DNA of 64,000 bases from Chitinophagaceae bacterium (GCA_004173235.1 SEAC01000020.1:20678-84677); one strand, 5' to 3'; counted from the stretch's first letter, positions 51,734-60,757 are shown. Program-made: numbers and translations. Notes: generated by a model not told the origin, from the sequence alone.

Positions 51734-53524
51734 TTAAGCTTTCGCGAGATTTTTCCTTTCGCCGATCTGCTGGCGCCACATGGCATAGTACAAGCCTTTT
51801 TCTTCGAGGAGCCCGGCATGCGTTCCTGTTTCCACCACTACGCCTTTTTCGAGCACGTAGATGCGGTCGGCATGCATGATGGTGGACAGCCGGTGTGCAA
51901 TGAGCACGGTGATCTGCTCGCGTTGCGAAGAAAGGTCGCGGATCGTTTCGGTGATCTCTTCTTCAGTGATGGAATCGAGCGCGGACGTCGCTTCGTCGAA
52001 CAGCATGAGGCGCGGCTTGCGGAGCAGTGCGCGTGCAATGGAGAGACGTTGTTTTTCACCGCCGGACAGTTTCAGTCCGCCTTCGCCGATCACGGTATCG
52101 ATGCCGTTTTCGGCGCGCGATAGGAGGTAGTCGCAGGAGGCGCGGTGGAGCGCATCGTTCAGGTCGCCCTCTGTTGCTTCGGGGTTCACAAAGAGGAGGT
52201 TTTCGCGGATGGTTCCTGCAAAGAGTTGCGTGTCCTGCGTTACGAAGCCGATCTGATTGCGGAGGTCGTCGAATTCGATGCTCGTTTCGTCGAGGCCGTT
52301 GTAGTAGATCGCGCCTTCTTTCGGGCGGTACAATCCTACCAACAATTTCATCAGCGTGCTTTTGCCCGAGCCGGAAGGTCCCACGAAAGCGATCGTTTCA
52401 CCTGTGCGCGCTTCGAACGAAATGCCGTCGATGGCCTTGTGCTGCGCGGTGCGGTGCTGGAAGGTGACGTTGCGGAATTCAAGCGCGCGGATGGCGCCCA
52501 GGTGTTGCGGGTTGCTCGGGCGTGGCTCCACGTCTTTTTTCAGCAGCGACTGGAAATTATTGAGGGATGCTTCGGCCTCGCGGTACGATACGATGATGGA
52601 GCCGATGTCTTGCAGCGGTCCGAAGATGAAGAAGGAGAAGATCTGCATCGTAGCCAGCTGGTGCGCGGGCATCTCGTGGCGGAACACGAGCCACATCAGC
52701 ATGAAGAGGATCACCTGGCGGAGCGTGTTCACAAACGTTCCCTGCACAAAGGAGATGGAGCGGATGCGCTTCACCTTGGTGATCTCGAGCCCGAGGATCC
52801 TGTAGGTGTTCTTGTTGAGACGCGCCACTTCCTGGTTGGTGAGTCCGAGGCTTTTCACCAGCTCGATGTTGCGGAGCGATTCGGTGGTGGTGCCCGCCAG
52901 CTGCGTTGTTTGCGATACGATGCTTTTCTGGATCGTCTTCACCTTTTTGCTCAGCAGGTTGGAGATGACGATCAATAGCGCGATGCCACCAAAGTATACC
53001 ACGGGAAGCATCGGCGTGATGCGGGCGGCGAAGATGGCTACGAACACGATGCCGATGAGTACGGTAAAGAGGATGTTGACGAAGTTGGAGATGAAACGCT
53101 CCGTGTCGGTACGCACCTTTTGGAGAATCGAAAGCGTTTCGCCCGACCGCTGGTCTTCAAACTCCGCATAAGGTAGCTGCATCGAATGGCGAAGGCCGTC
53201 GGTAAACACCTTGGCGCCGAATTTCTGGATGACCACCTGGAGGAAATAATCCTGGAAGTTTTTCGCGATGCGGCTCATCATGGCCACCCCGATGGAAAAC
53301 AGCAGGAGCGTTACTACGCCTTTTGTGCCGGGCTGTCCCCAAAGGAATTCGGCACTGGTGAGGGTTTTTGTGGTGCCTTCCGGCCAGGCTGCAAAGGCGA
53401 GCCGGATCAATTGTCCGAAGATAATGGGATCGCAAAGCGAGAAGCCGATGTTGATGGCGGCAAGCAGCAGGGTGATGGCCACCATCCCTTTATATGGTTT
53501 GAGGTAGGAGAGAAGCAGTTTCAT
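51734..53524 (-). CDS. ABC transporter, fused permease and ATPase (MsbA-like exporter)
   Basis: 596 residues. Six membrane helices in the first ~320 residues, then an ATPase domain with Walker A FVGPSGSGKSTLMKLL, signature LKLSGGEKQRLSIARALL, Walker B LMLFDEATSALD and the switch His in LIAHRLSTIMHAD. Half-transporters of this type dimerise and export lipids, peptides or drugs from the inner membrane. It is a single gene with a near -7 box (TATCTTTA at 53529-53536). Confidence 0.93.
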   Translation of the reverse strand: MKLLLSYLKPYKGMVAITLLLAAINIGFSLCDPIIFGQLIRLAFAAWPEGTTKTLTSAEFLWGQPGTKGVVTLLLFSIGVAMMSRIAKNFQDYFLQVVIQKFGAKVFTDGLRHSMQLPYAEFEDQRSGETLSILQKVRTDTERFISNFVNILFTVLIGIVFVAIFAARITPMLPVVYFGGIALLIVISNLLSKKVKTIQKSIVSQTTQLAGTTTESLRNIELVKSLGLTNQEVARLNKNTYRILGLEITKVKRIRSISFVQGTFVNTLRQVILFMLMWLVFRHEMPAHQLATMQIFSFFIFGPLQDIGSIIVSYREAEASLNNFQSLLKKDVEPRPSNPQHLGAIRALEFRNVTFQHRTAQHKAIDGISFEARTGETIAFVGPSGSGKSTLMKLLVGLYRPKEGAIYYNGLDETSIEFDDLRNQIGFVTQDTQLFAGTIRENLLFVNPEATEGDLNDALHRASCDYLLSRAENGIDTVIGEGGLKLSGGEKQRLSIARALLRKPRLMLFDEATSALDSITEEEITETIRDLSSQREQITVLIAHRLSTIMHADRIYVLEKGVVVETGTHAGLLEEKGLYYAMWRQQIGERKNLAKA

Positions 53525-53660
53525 TCGTTAAAGATAGCATCGTGCAAACCCCTGTTACACCAAGAAAATGGTGATGGATGAGCGCATTGTCTGCATTTTT
53601 TAACATATTTCGTAATTTGGCTACTTCTGACCAATTGCTTATTTGCCATTGCCACTGAGC

Positions 53661-53996
53661 ATGTACCAAAACAACCTCATACTGATTGATCAACTGATTA
53701 AGAATCAAACCAAGTCTTATCGGTTGTACATAATGTACACGTGTTTCATTATCCTATTGGGATTGTTGATCGTTTTTGTTGGACAGCTCAATGCTAGCTA
53801 CACAGCTGTAGCGAGCGCCGCAGGGTCGTTTATTACTTCACTCAGTGGATTTTCATTTAAAGAGTTTGTCGCGAAAAAGGAAAGTATGAGCATCTGCAAT
53901 ACAATAAGGCTGAATATTGAATTCAATAAGGAAGATGAACACGAGCAGGGACATATCCGAAGTATCATCCAAGGCGTGATTGTAAAAAACATTTAA
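53661..53996 (+). CDS. Small two-helix membrane protein of unknown function, low GC
   Basis: 111 residues from the ATG at 53661. A soluble N-terminus (MYQNNLILIDQLIKNQTKSY), two membrane helices (YIMYTCFIILLGLLIVFVG and TAVASAAGSFITSLSGFSF), then a helical cytosolic tail. The two-helix hairpin recalls 2TM modules tied to conflict systems, but this is a weak resemblance. AT-rich composition and the 1-nt gap to the next gene mark the pair as a transferred two-gene unit. Confidence 0.75.
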   Translation: MYQNNLILIDQLIKNQTKSYRLYIMYTCFIILLGLLIVFVGQLNASYTAVASAAGSFITSLSGFSFKEFVAKKESMSICNTIRLNIEFNKEDEHEQGHIRSIIQGVIVKNI

Positions 53997-53997
53997 G

Positions 53998-54573
53998 ATG
54001 ATGGAATTTTCTACAAAAGACTTGCTCGATACCGTAAAGAAATACGAACGAAAAAATCGGAGGCGCAATCTGTGGATACTATCCGTGGCGATTGCGTTGG
54101 GTTTAATCTTTCTTGTTACTTCGGTCTTTCACATTCGCAAAGGGAACGAGGAACTGGCTATCGAATCGAGAGCAAAAGATAGTATCCAGTCTGTAGCTTC
54201 CGTTTATATTGAAAAGTTCTCAAAAGAGGATTCCGCCAAATTTGTTGTTGCACATTTTCTAACTGCAAAAAACCGTGGCAATTTGGACAGCATGGCCTTT
54301 TATCTTGCAGATACTCTTAGTCGCTATTATACGCTGACCGCCCCTACGCGGGAGAAAGTTCTGTCAACCGACAGCGCCTTCTTCAAGAATCGCCCAAGCC
54401 AAAGTTTCAAATTCAGTAATGGCATTGCAGTCAGCTCTACTGATAGTAACCACATTTCTGTGATGGTTGCAGGTGACTATGCTTCTGACAATGGGCGTCC
54501 GAAGGAGACTATTCAGGTGTTGAAACTTAATAGCGATTATCGTGTAGTCTCCGTGAGAGCTTTTTTTCCATAA
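53998..54573 (+). CDS. Single-pass membrane protein of unknown function, partner of the 53661 gene
   Basis: 191 residues. A basic N-terminus (VKKYERKNRRRN) and one membrane helix (LWILSVAIALGLIFLVTSVF) put the rest (about 50-191) outside the cytosol. That domain has a helix then beta-rich sequence and resembles ligand-binding or NTF2-like folds only loosely. It starts 1 nt after the previous stop (ATGATG; either ATG may be used). It shares the low GC of its partner and ends 2 nt from the convergent YifB gene. Confidence 0.75.
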   Translation: MMEFSTKDLLDTVKKYERKNRRRNLWILSVAIALGLIFLVTSVFHIRKGNEELAIESRAKDSIQSVASVYIEKFSKEDSAKFVVAHFLTAKNRGNLDSMAFYLADTLSRYYTLTAPTREKVLSTDSAFFKNRPSQSFKFSNGIAVSSTDSNHISVMVAGDYASDNGRPKETIQVLKLNSDYRVVSVRAFFP

Positions 54574-54575
54574 GC

Positions 54576-56123
54576 TTACCCCGCCCAGCCTTCCCTGTCC
54601 AAACTTCTGTAATGAATCGCTTCCGCCACGTGCTCGGTGCCGATGTTTTCGGCCCCGCCGAGGTCGGCGATGGTGCGTGCCACTTTGAGAATGCGGTCGT
54701 AGGCGCGGGCCGAGAGGTTTAGTTTCTCCATAGCTTTTTTCAAAAGGGCCTGGCTGGTGCTGCTGAGGGCGCACACTTCTTTCAACAGCTTGCTCCCCAT
54801 CTGCGCATTGCAATAGAGCCCGGGCTTGTCAGCGAAGCGCACTGCCTGTCTTTCGCGCGCAGCGATCACGCGGGCGCGGATCTCTGCAGATCCCTCCTGC
54901 TTGCCCGCCCCCGATAATTCGCTGAAGGCAACAGGCGTCACTTCCACATGCAGATCGATGCGGTCGAGCAGGGGGCCCGACACTTTGTTGAGGTAGCGCT
55001 GCACGGTCTGGCTGCTGCACTGGCAATCGCGCTCGGGGTGGTTGTAAAAGCCGCAGGGGCAGGGGTTCATCGAGGCAATGAGCATGAAGGACGCCGGGAA
55101 GTCAACAGCTACGCGTGCCCGGGAGATGCTTATGCGGCGCTCCTCCATTGGCTGGCGCATCACTTCCAGCACGGTTCGCTTGAACTCCGGCAATTCGTCT
55201 AAGAAGAGCACGCCGTGGTGTGCGAGCGAAATCTCGCCGGGTTGCGGGATAGACCCCCCTCCGCAAAGTGCCACATCTGAGATCGTATGGTGCGGGCTTC
55301 GGAACGGGCGTGTGGCCACCAAGGTCGCGCCCTCGGGCAGCTTGCCGGCAACCGAATGGATCTTCGTCGTCTCCAGTGCTTCCTGCAGTGTAAGCGGTGG
55401 AAGAATGCCGGGCAGCCGGCGCGCCAGCATCGTTTTACCCGCACCGGGCGGCCCGATCAATATGGCGTTGTGTCCACCGGCAGCAGCGATCTCCAGTGCC
55501 CGCTTGATGTTCTCCTGCCCTTTCACATCGGCGAAGTCTACGTCGCTGCGTTCCTGCGCGGCAGCGAACGCTTCGTGCAGGTTGGCTTGTACAGGCTCCA
55601 CGCCTTGCTCGCCGTTTGCAAAGAAGTCGAGCACCTCGCGCAGGTGCCGCATTCCATATACGTTGATGCCTTCCACGAGTGCCGCTTCGCGGGCGTTGGC
55701 CGCCGGCAGCAGCAATCCCTTGAAGCCTTCGCGTGCGGCCTGCAGCGCCATGGGCAGCGCGCCGCGCACGGGCCGCAAGGTTCCGTCGAGGGCCAGCTCG
55801 CCCATGATCAGGTAGCGCTCGAGCCGCACCGGGTCTTCGATGCGCTCCGAAGCCGCAAGCAATCCGAGCGCGATCGGCAGGTCGAAAGCCGATCCGCTCT
55901 TCCGGAGGTCGGCGGGCGCAAGATTTACCACGAGGCGTGTGCGCGGCAGCTCGTGCCCGATGGCGCCCATCGCGCTTTCTACGCGTTGCAGGCTTTCCTT
56001 CACGGCATTGTCGGGCAATCCCACCAGCAGCACGCCCACGTTGCTTTCCATCCAGTTCACTTCCACCGTGATGGTGATGGCATTCACCCCAAATACCGCG
56101 GCGCCGAAGGTCTTTACCAGCAT
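54576..56123 (-). CDS. YifB/ComM family Mg-chelatase-like AAA+ ATPase
   Basis: 515 residues. The N-terminal Lon-protease-like domain (VGLPDNAVKESLQRVESA, PRTRLVVNLAPADLRKSGSAFDL) is followed by the AAA+ core with AILIGPPGAGKTMLARRLPGILPPL, FLDELPEF and the Mg-chelatase C-terminal part (NPCPCGFYNHPERDCQCS). ComM of this family is a branch-migration helicase in natural transformation and recombination. Length and domains are complete. Confidence 0.93.
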   Translation of the reverse strand: MLVKTFGAAVFGVNAITITVEVNWMESNVGVLLVGLPDNAVKESLQRVESAMGAIGHELPRTRLVVNLAPADLRKSGSAFDLPIALGLLAASERIEDPVRLERYLIMGELALDGTLRPVRGALPMALQAAREGFKGLLLPAANAREAALVEGINVYGMRHLREVLDFFANGEQGVEPVQANLHEAFAAAQERSDVDFADVKGQENIKRALEIAAAGGHNAILIGPPGAGKTMLARRLPGILPPLTLQEALETTKIHSVAGKLPEGATLVATRPFRSPHHTISDVALCGGGSIPQPGEISLAHHGVLFLDELPEFKRTVLEVMRQPMEERRISISRARVAVDFPASFMLIASMNPCPCGFYNHPERDCQCSSQTVQRYLNKVSGPLLDRIDLHVEVTPVAFSELSGAGKQEGSAEIRARVIAARERQAVRFADKPGLYCNAQMGSKLLKEVCALSSTSQALLKKAMEKLNLSARAYDRILKVARTIADLGGAENIGTEHVAEAIHYRSLDREGWAG

Positions 56124-56281
56124 CGTTTTCTTTTGGTAAAACTATCCCGGCCCGTTTTCAGAGCGAGGTGAAAAAGACCAGCGGCAGCACAGAAAATAAG
56201 CACCGTTTCCTGATGTTTTTCCCATCACCGCAGCGTCAATTTTACCATTCACAAGGAAAGGGCTGCAGTTCATGCAACAAA

Positions 56282-56301
56282 CTGACCGGCAAAACGGTCA
56301 G
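56282..56301. promoter_or_regulatory. Palindrome ctgaccg-gcaaaa-cggtcag, possible operator
   Basis: A perfect 7-bp inverted repeat in the divergent spacer (56124-56353) between yifB and the type IX-type protein, 53 nt before the latter's start. The gaccg...cggtc form is like TetR-type operators, but no regulator is nearby. The rest of the spacer holds no gene. Confidence 0.4.
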
Positions 56302-56353
56302 TGTTGTAACTTAAAGGCCTCATTTCAGGACCACCCCGCCTCAACCACTACTG

Positions 56354-59038
56354 ATGTACCAACGCTGCCTATGCATCCTGCTTTTCATCGCCGGCTTTGT
56401 CGGTGCGCACGCGCAGTGCCCGCCCAACGTGGGCTTTGAACAGGGACGCTTCACCAACTGGGATTGTTTCAAGGGCCGTGTGGAAAGCGTTGGCGGCATC
56501 AACGTGATGACGCTCAACAACTCGGCGCCTACTTTCGGCCACCACACCATTACCGACACTGCCGACGGCATGTTTGATCCCTACGGCAATTTCCCCCAAA
56601 CCTGCCCTTATGGCGGCGGCTATTCCGTAATGCTGGGCAACGAGCAAACGAACAAGGAAGCCGACGGCATGACCTACATGTTCACCGTGCCCACCGGCCT
56701 CGACACCTTCGTGCTTACCTTCTTTTATGCCGTGGTGCTGCAGAATCCAGGTCACGCGCCCTCCGAGCAACCGCGCTTCACCGTGTCGGCAACCGACGAC
56801 ATGAACGGCACCGTGGTGAATTGCTCCAACTACGACTTTGTTGCCGACGGAGGCATACCCGGTTTCCAGATTTCGAATTCCGACCCTACGGTGGTGTATA
56901 AAGACTGGACGCCCGCATCGCTGCAGTTTGTAGGCATGGGCGGGCGCAATATCAAGCTCGACTTTCGGGTGTCGGATTGCACGCGCGGCGGGCACTTCGG
57001 CTACGCATACATCGACGTGAGCGAGAATTGCTCGGGTGTGCTGGCGGCCGCTCCTTACTGCACGTCGTCTAACTCGCTGCAGTTGTCCGCGCCCTACGGG
57101 TTTCAAAACTATACCTGGTATAATTCCAACTTCTCGCAGGTGGTGGGCAACGGGCAAAGCGTAACGCTTTCACCTCCGCCGCCCAATGCCGACTACTTCT
57201 GGGTCGACCTGGAGCCTTACCCGGGCTATGGCTGCCGCGATACGCTAAAGGCGCTTGTGGCTCCTTACCCGAGCCCGGATACACCGCAAGGCCCGGGCGA
57301 TCTGTATTACTGCCTCGATCAACCATCGGTTGCCATCGGCGCAACCGCCACCAACGGCAACGTGCTATTGTGGTATACGAGCGCTACGGGAGGCACCGGC
57401 AGCACGTCGGCACCCGTGCCCAACACGTCAGTCGTAGGCACCCAAACCTTCTGGGTTTCGCAAAAGCAACTCTTCGGATGCGAAGGCCCGCGCCGCGCGA
57501 TCCGCGTAAATGTGTTCGCCCCCGTTCCGCTGACGATGTCGGTAAACCAGGACCGACAATGCTTTTTCGGCAATTCCTTTACGATGACCAACACGACGGT
57601 GCCCATCCGCGGTGCGATCTACTGGTGGATCTATGGCGATGGAGGCACCGATCATGCATCCGCCTTTCAGCCCAACATTCACTCGTACCTCGACACCGGC
57701 ACCTTTCAACTGAAACTGCACGTGACCAATGGCGGCGCCTGCTCGGGAACGGTAGTGCACAACGTTACCGTCATCCCTTCGCCCACAGCGGTGATCGGCG
57801 GACCGCAGGCGATATGCCTCGGCGCGCAGGCTGCCGTGCTTTCGGATAGTTCGCTTGCGCCCGGATCTTCGGTGAGCAACTGGTGGTGGAATATCGGCGG
57901 CTCGATGAGCACGCTGCGGCACCCCGCGCTTCCCGCATCTGCGACGGGCCCGGTGCCGGTATCGCTGGTTGTGACCACTGCCGAGGGCTGCCGCTCGGAT
58001 ACAGCGCGCACGACCCTTTCCGTGCACAACCGCCCTGCTGCCGCATTCAGCTTTTCGGGCTTTTGCGACAACGAGCCGCTGCAGCTTCGCGATCAATCTA
58101 CTCAGCCCGCAAATACGCTAGGCGAAACGATTTCAGGATGGTTCTGGTCGGTGGATGGCGCGCCGCTGAGCACGCTGCAAAACCCCGACGTTGTGCTGAG
58201 TGGCGGACAACGCACGGTGCGGCTCATCGTACAAAACAACTTTGGCTGCACGAGCGATGCTGCCGACAGCATCATCACGCTTTCGCTCCATCCGCGCATT
58301 GCTGTCATGCAGAACGATTCCTGCGCAGGACGCCCCATGCTGTTTACGGCGCAGGTGTTGTCGGGCTCTGTAAGCAACTGGCGGTGGAACCTGGGAGCGG
58401 GAAGCATCACAGGTGTGACGCAGGTTCGACAGACCTACCTGCAAGCGGGCACGCGCTTCCTGCAGCTGATTGCAACGGCGCCCGATGGCTGCCGCGATAC
58501 CATTGCCCGTAGCCTGAATGTGTATGCCAACCGCGCTTTTGCGGGACGTGATACAATGACAGCCATCGGTGAGCCGGTGCAGCTGAACGCGCAGGGCGAC
58601 AGTGCTTCCACGTATAGCTGGAGCCCTGCCGACGGCCTCACAGATGCTGCAGCAGGCAATCCTATCGCGCTGTGGCCATCAGACAAGCGGTATGAATTGT
58701 ATTCGGTGGATCGATTCGGATGCGAAAGCCGGAGCAGCATTACGGTGAAGCGCTATCACGGCCCTGAGTTGTATGTTCCCGCGGCGTTTACGCCCAATGC
58801 CGACGGCCGCAACGACCGGCTGCGCGTTCGGCCGGTGGGCATCAAGACGTTCCATTACCTCGCCCTCTATAACCGCAACGGCGAGCTCCTCTTTCGCACC
58901 ACGCAAAGCGACGACGGCTGGGACGGCACCTTCCGCAATGTTGCTCTGGGCACACAAACGGTAATCTATGTAACGGAGGGAACGGACTACCGCGGGCAAA
59001 AAGTTTTCCGCAAAGGAACGGTCACGCTTCTGCGCTGA
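56354..59038 (+). CDS. Secreted protein with PKD/Ig-like modules and gliding-motility-associated C-terminal domain
   Basis: 894 residues. Signal peptide (1-20, FVGAHAQ), an N-terminal domain (about 21-235) starting NVGFEQGRFTNWDC that looks like a carbohydrate-binding or MAM-like sandwich, an Ig-like module near 312-390, PKD-like modules (GDGGTDHASAFQPNIHSYLDTG near 415-475 and later), and the CHU_C domain from about 802 (ELYVPAAFTPNADGRND ... GTVTLLR). It should leave the cell by type IX secretion. Unlike the two large paralogues it has no SprB-type repeats, and no PorP/SprF gene is adjacent. Confidence 0.88.
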   Translation: MYQRCLCILLFIAGFVGAHAQCPPNVGFEQGRFTNWDCFKGRVESVGGINVMTLNNSAPTFGHHTITDTADGMFDPYGNFPQTCPYGGGYSVMLGNEQTNKEADGMTYMFTVPTGLDTFVLTFFYAVVLQNPGHAPSEQPRFTVSATDDMNGTVVNCSNYDFVADGGIPGFQISNSDPTVVYKDWTPASLQFVGMGGRNIKLDFRVSDCTRGGHFGYAYIDVSENCSGVLAAAPYCTSSNSLQLSAPYGFQNYTWYNSNFSQVVGNGQSVTLSPPPPNADYFWVDLEPYPGYGCRDTLKALVAPYPSPDTPQGPGDLYYCLDQPSVAIGATATNGNVLLWYTSATGGTGSTSAPVPNTSVVGTQTFWVSQKQLFGCEGPRRAIRVNVFAPVPLTMSVNQDRQCFFGNSFTMTNTTVPIRGAIYWWIYGDGGTDHASAFQPNIHSYLDTGTFQLKLHVTNGGACSGTVVHNVTVIPSPTAVIGGPQAICLGAQAAVLSDSSLAPGSSVSNWWWNIGGSMSTLRHPALPASATGPVPVSLVVTTAEGCRSDTARTTLSVHNRPAAAFSFSGFCDNEPLQLRDQSTQPANTLGETISGWFWSVDGAPLSTLQNPDVVLSGGQRTVRLIVQNNFGCTSDAADSIITLSLHPRIAVMQNDSCAGRPMLFTAQVLSGSVSNWRWNLGAGSITGVTQVRQTYLQAGTRFLQLIATAPDGCRDTIARSLNVYANRAFAGRDTMTAIGEPVQLNAQGDSASTYSWSPADGLTDAAAGNPIALWPSDKRYELYSVDRFGCESRSSITVKRYHGPELYVPAAFTPNADGRNDRLRVRPVGIKTFHYLALYNRNGELLFRTTQSDDGWDGTFRNVALGTQTVIYVTEGTDYRGQKVFRKGTVTLLR

Positions 59039-59039
59039 T

Positions 59040-59053
59040 CCGTAGAAATACGG
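59040..59053. repeat. Palindrome CCGTA-GAAA-TACGG in a 15-nt convergent gap
   Basis: The 14-nt palindrome fills the gap between two convergent stop codons (59038 and 59054). The same 14-mer occurs on the opposite strand inside genes at 30472-30485 and 33442-33455, and with a mismatch at 59640-59653. Confidence 0.75.
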
Positions 59054-59326
59054 TCAGAGCTCGAGCAGTGCCGCATCGCCCCAAACGCGGCAGCCTGGCT
59101 GTGTACGCAATTGCTTCCACTGGCTGTCGGCGATCATTTCAAATTCATCTATGCGGCATTCGTTACAAAAGAATTCCAGCACATCAGCATTGCTGAAAAG
59201 CCCAAACAGGTCGGGGCCGGGAGGCACCACGAACACGTAGGCACCGCTGGGGGCCATTGCCACAAAATGCAGCAGATCTGCTTTGGGCAGGCGCGCGCGA
59301 AAGCGGTATGTTTCGATGAAAGCCAT
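59054..59326 (-). CDS. Small protein of unknown function
   Basis: 90 residues from the ATG at 59326. It has no signal peptide; sequence such as MAFIETYRFRARLPKADLLHF and RIDEFEMIADSQWKQLRT looks like a genuine small cytosolic fold. I do not recognise a family. A TACCTTCG box lies 7 nt upstream of the start, implying an almost leaderless mRNA. It follows the CAT-like gene by 19 nt. Confidence 0.68.
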   Translation of the reverse strand: MAFIETYRFRARLPKADLLHFVAMAPSGAYVFVVPPGPDLFGLFSNADVLEFFCNECRIDEFEMIADSQWKQLRTQPGCRVWGDAALLEL

Positions 59327-59332
59327 CCGGTG

Positions 59333-59340
59333 CGAAGGTA
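59333..59340 (-). promoter_or_regulatory. Near -7 box (TACCTTCG) for the 59054 gene
   Basis: One mismatch from TAnnTTTG, 6 nt from the start codon. Confidence 0.4.
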
Positions 59341-59345
59341 CGTGC

Positions 59346-59972
59346 TTAGCCTTCGGCAAGCTGCGACTGCATCCGCTCGAAGAACATCCCGGCATGATAG
59401 CCGTCCATCAGCGCGTGGTGCACATGAAGTGATACCGGCAGCGTGCGGCTTCCGTTCTGCTCCGTCATCTTGCCAAAAGCGATCTTGGGGCAGCTATCCG
59501 GAAAGGAGAATGCCCGTGCGTGCGACACGCTTGTGAAGCGCACCCAGGGCAGCGATGAAAAATGGATCACGTTTTCGCCCGAAAGTGCCGGCACCAAGCC
59601 GGTGGACGCCCGCACGCGATCGCGCTCCACGGCAGCCTCCCGTAGAAATACAGTACGTTCTTCGTGGTAGTCCATATACGCAAAGCCGAATGTGCCATCG
59701 GGGCGGTTGATGGTAGGAGAGGCGTGCACAGCGTCGTATACAACAACTTCATCGCCCTCAATACGGTAACGAAATGGCTCCGTGTCGTTTGCTGCCTTCA
59801 GCGCACACCACAGGTAGTTGAGAAAGAAAGAGCTGCCTTCGGCCTTCGAGCGCCGGTAGGCCGCGGTGCAATCGAGCTCCACGCATATGCCAAAGAACGG
59901 CTCCTCGAACTTCCGGAAGAATTGGAAGTGATCACGGCGCGCCCAGGCGGAAAGATCGAGTGGATAAGGCAT
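59346..59972 (-). CDS. CAT-like acetyltransferase (chloramphenicol acetyltransferase family)
   Basis: 208 residues. The fold signature is complete: N-terminal AWARRDHFQFFRKFEEPFFG, central INRPDGTFGFAYMDYHEE and the catalytic LHVHHALMDGYH with His about 186 and Asp about 190. Family members acetylate chloramphenicol, but many chromosomal Bacteroidota copies have other or unknown substrates, so resistance is not implied. A longer frame opens 7 codons upstream; MPYPLDLSAW at 59972 fits the family. Confidence 0.88.
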   Translation of the reverse strand: MPYPLDLSAWARRDHFQFFRKFEEPFFGICVELDCTAAYRRSKAEGSSFFLNYLWCALKAANDTEPFRYRIEGDEVVVYDAVHASPTINRPDGTFGFAYMDYHEERTVFLREAAVERDRVRASTGLVPALSGENVIHFSSLPWVRFTSVSHARAFSFPDSCPKIAFGKMTEQNGSRTLPVSLHVHHALMDGYHAGMFFERMQSQLAEG

Positions 59973-59988
59973 GGCTACTTCGTTCGAA

Positions 59989-60009
59989 GTCAAAAGTAAA
60001 AGGTCAAAA
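59989..60009. repeat. Single heptamer arm (GTCAAAA type)
   Basis: Three in-phase heptamers gtcaaaa, gtaaaag, gtcaaaa between the HAD and CAT-like genes; no inverted partner arm. Confidence 0.55.
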
Positions 60010-60028
60010 TCGCACGCTTCAGCTTTCG

Positions 60029-60715
60029 TTAGCTTAATAGGGGGAGGATTTCGCGGATGGAGGCCACGCTGCGGAAGTTGGCGTGCTCGATGGTGTCTTC
60101 CACTACCTCGTGGGCCCAGGTGGTGTGGTAGGGCACGTGGATGGCGTGGCCGCCCAGCTCCAGCACGGGAAGCACATCCGACTTGAGCGAGTTGCCTACC
60201 ATCAGGAATTGCTCCGGCGCAATGTCGAGGTGGTGCACCAGTTTGCGGTAGTCGCTCACTCTTTTATCGGACATGATCTCGATATGGTGGAAATAATGAT
60301 CCACGCCCGAGTTCTTCATCTTGCGCTCCTGGTCGAGGAGGTCGCCCTTGGTGGCTACTACGAGGCGGTAGCGGCTTTTGAGTTCGGCCAGCACTTCTTC
60401 GATGCCGTCGAGCAGTTCGATGGGGCGTGCCAGCAGTTCCTTGCCCAGTTCGAGAATGCGGCCGAAGGCGCTGGCCTTCAGGTGTCCGTCCGAAATGGTG
60501 AGCGCCGTTTCCACCATCGAAAGCGTAAAGCCCTTAATGCCATAACCGTAAAGTGGAAGGTTTTTGATCTCGGTGGTCAGCAGCGCGCGCTCGGCGCTAT
60601 GCAGCGGCATGAAATCTTCGAGCAGCTGGCAAAAGGCGGTTTCTGTTTCGCGGAAGTAGGGCTCGTTCACCCACAGGGTATCGTCGGCATCGAACGCGAT
60701 CACTTTAATATCCAT
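60029..60715 (-). CDS. HAD-superfamily hydrolase (phosphatase)
   Basis: 228 residues from the ATG at 60715. Motif I FDADDTLW gives the nucleophile Asp9 and Asp11, motif II/III residues include VVATKGD with a conserved Lys, and FLMVGNSLKSDVLPVLELGG is motif IV. A helical cap lies at about 20-90. Substrate unknown; phosphoglycolate- or nucleotidase-like activity is possible. The frame stays open far upstream through a GATGTGA repeat, which I exclude. Confidence 0.88.
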   Translation of the reverse strand: MDIKVIAFDADDTLWVNEPYFRETETAFCQLLEDFMPLHSAERALLTTEIKNLPLYGYGIKGFTLSMVETALTISDGHLKASAFGRILELGKELLARPIELLDGIEEVLAELKSRYRLVVATKGDLLDQERKMKNSGVDHYFHHIEIMSDKRVSDYRKLVHHLDIAPEQFLMVGNSLKSDVLPVLELGGHAIHVPYHTTWAHEVVEDTIEHANFRSVASIREILPLLS

Positions 60716-60742
60716 ATACACACCCGTTGAAAAAGCGGAGAG

Positions 60743-60750
60743 CGAAGGTA
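60743..60750 (-). promoter_or_regulatory. Near -7 box for the HAD gene (TACCTTCG)
   Basis: One mismatch from TAnnTTTG, 27 nt upstream of the start. Confidence 0.4.
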
Positions 60751-60757
60751 GGATGGG

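Noticed and set aside
59346..59972. Chloramphenicol resistance gene
   Set aside because: The fold and catalytic His are those of the CAT family, but chromosomal family members often have other substrates, so I do not claim resistance.
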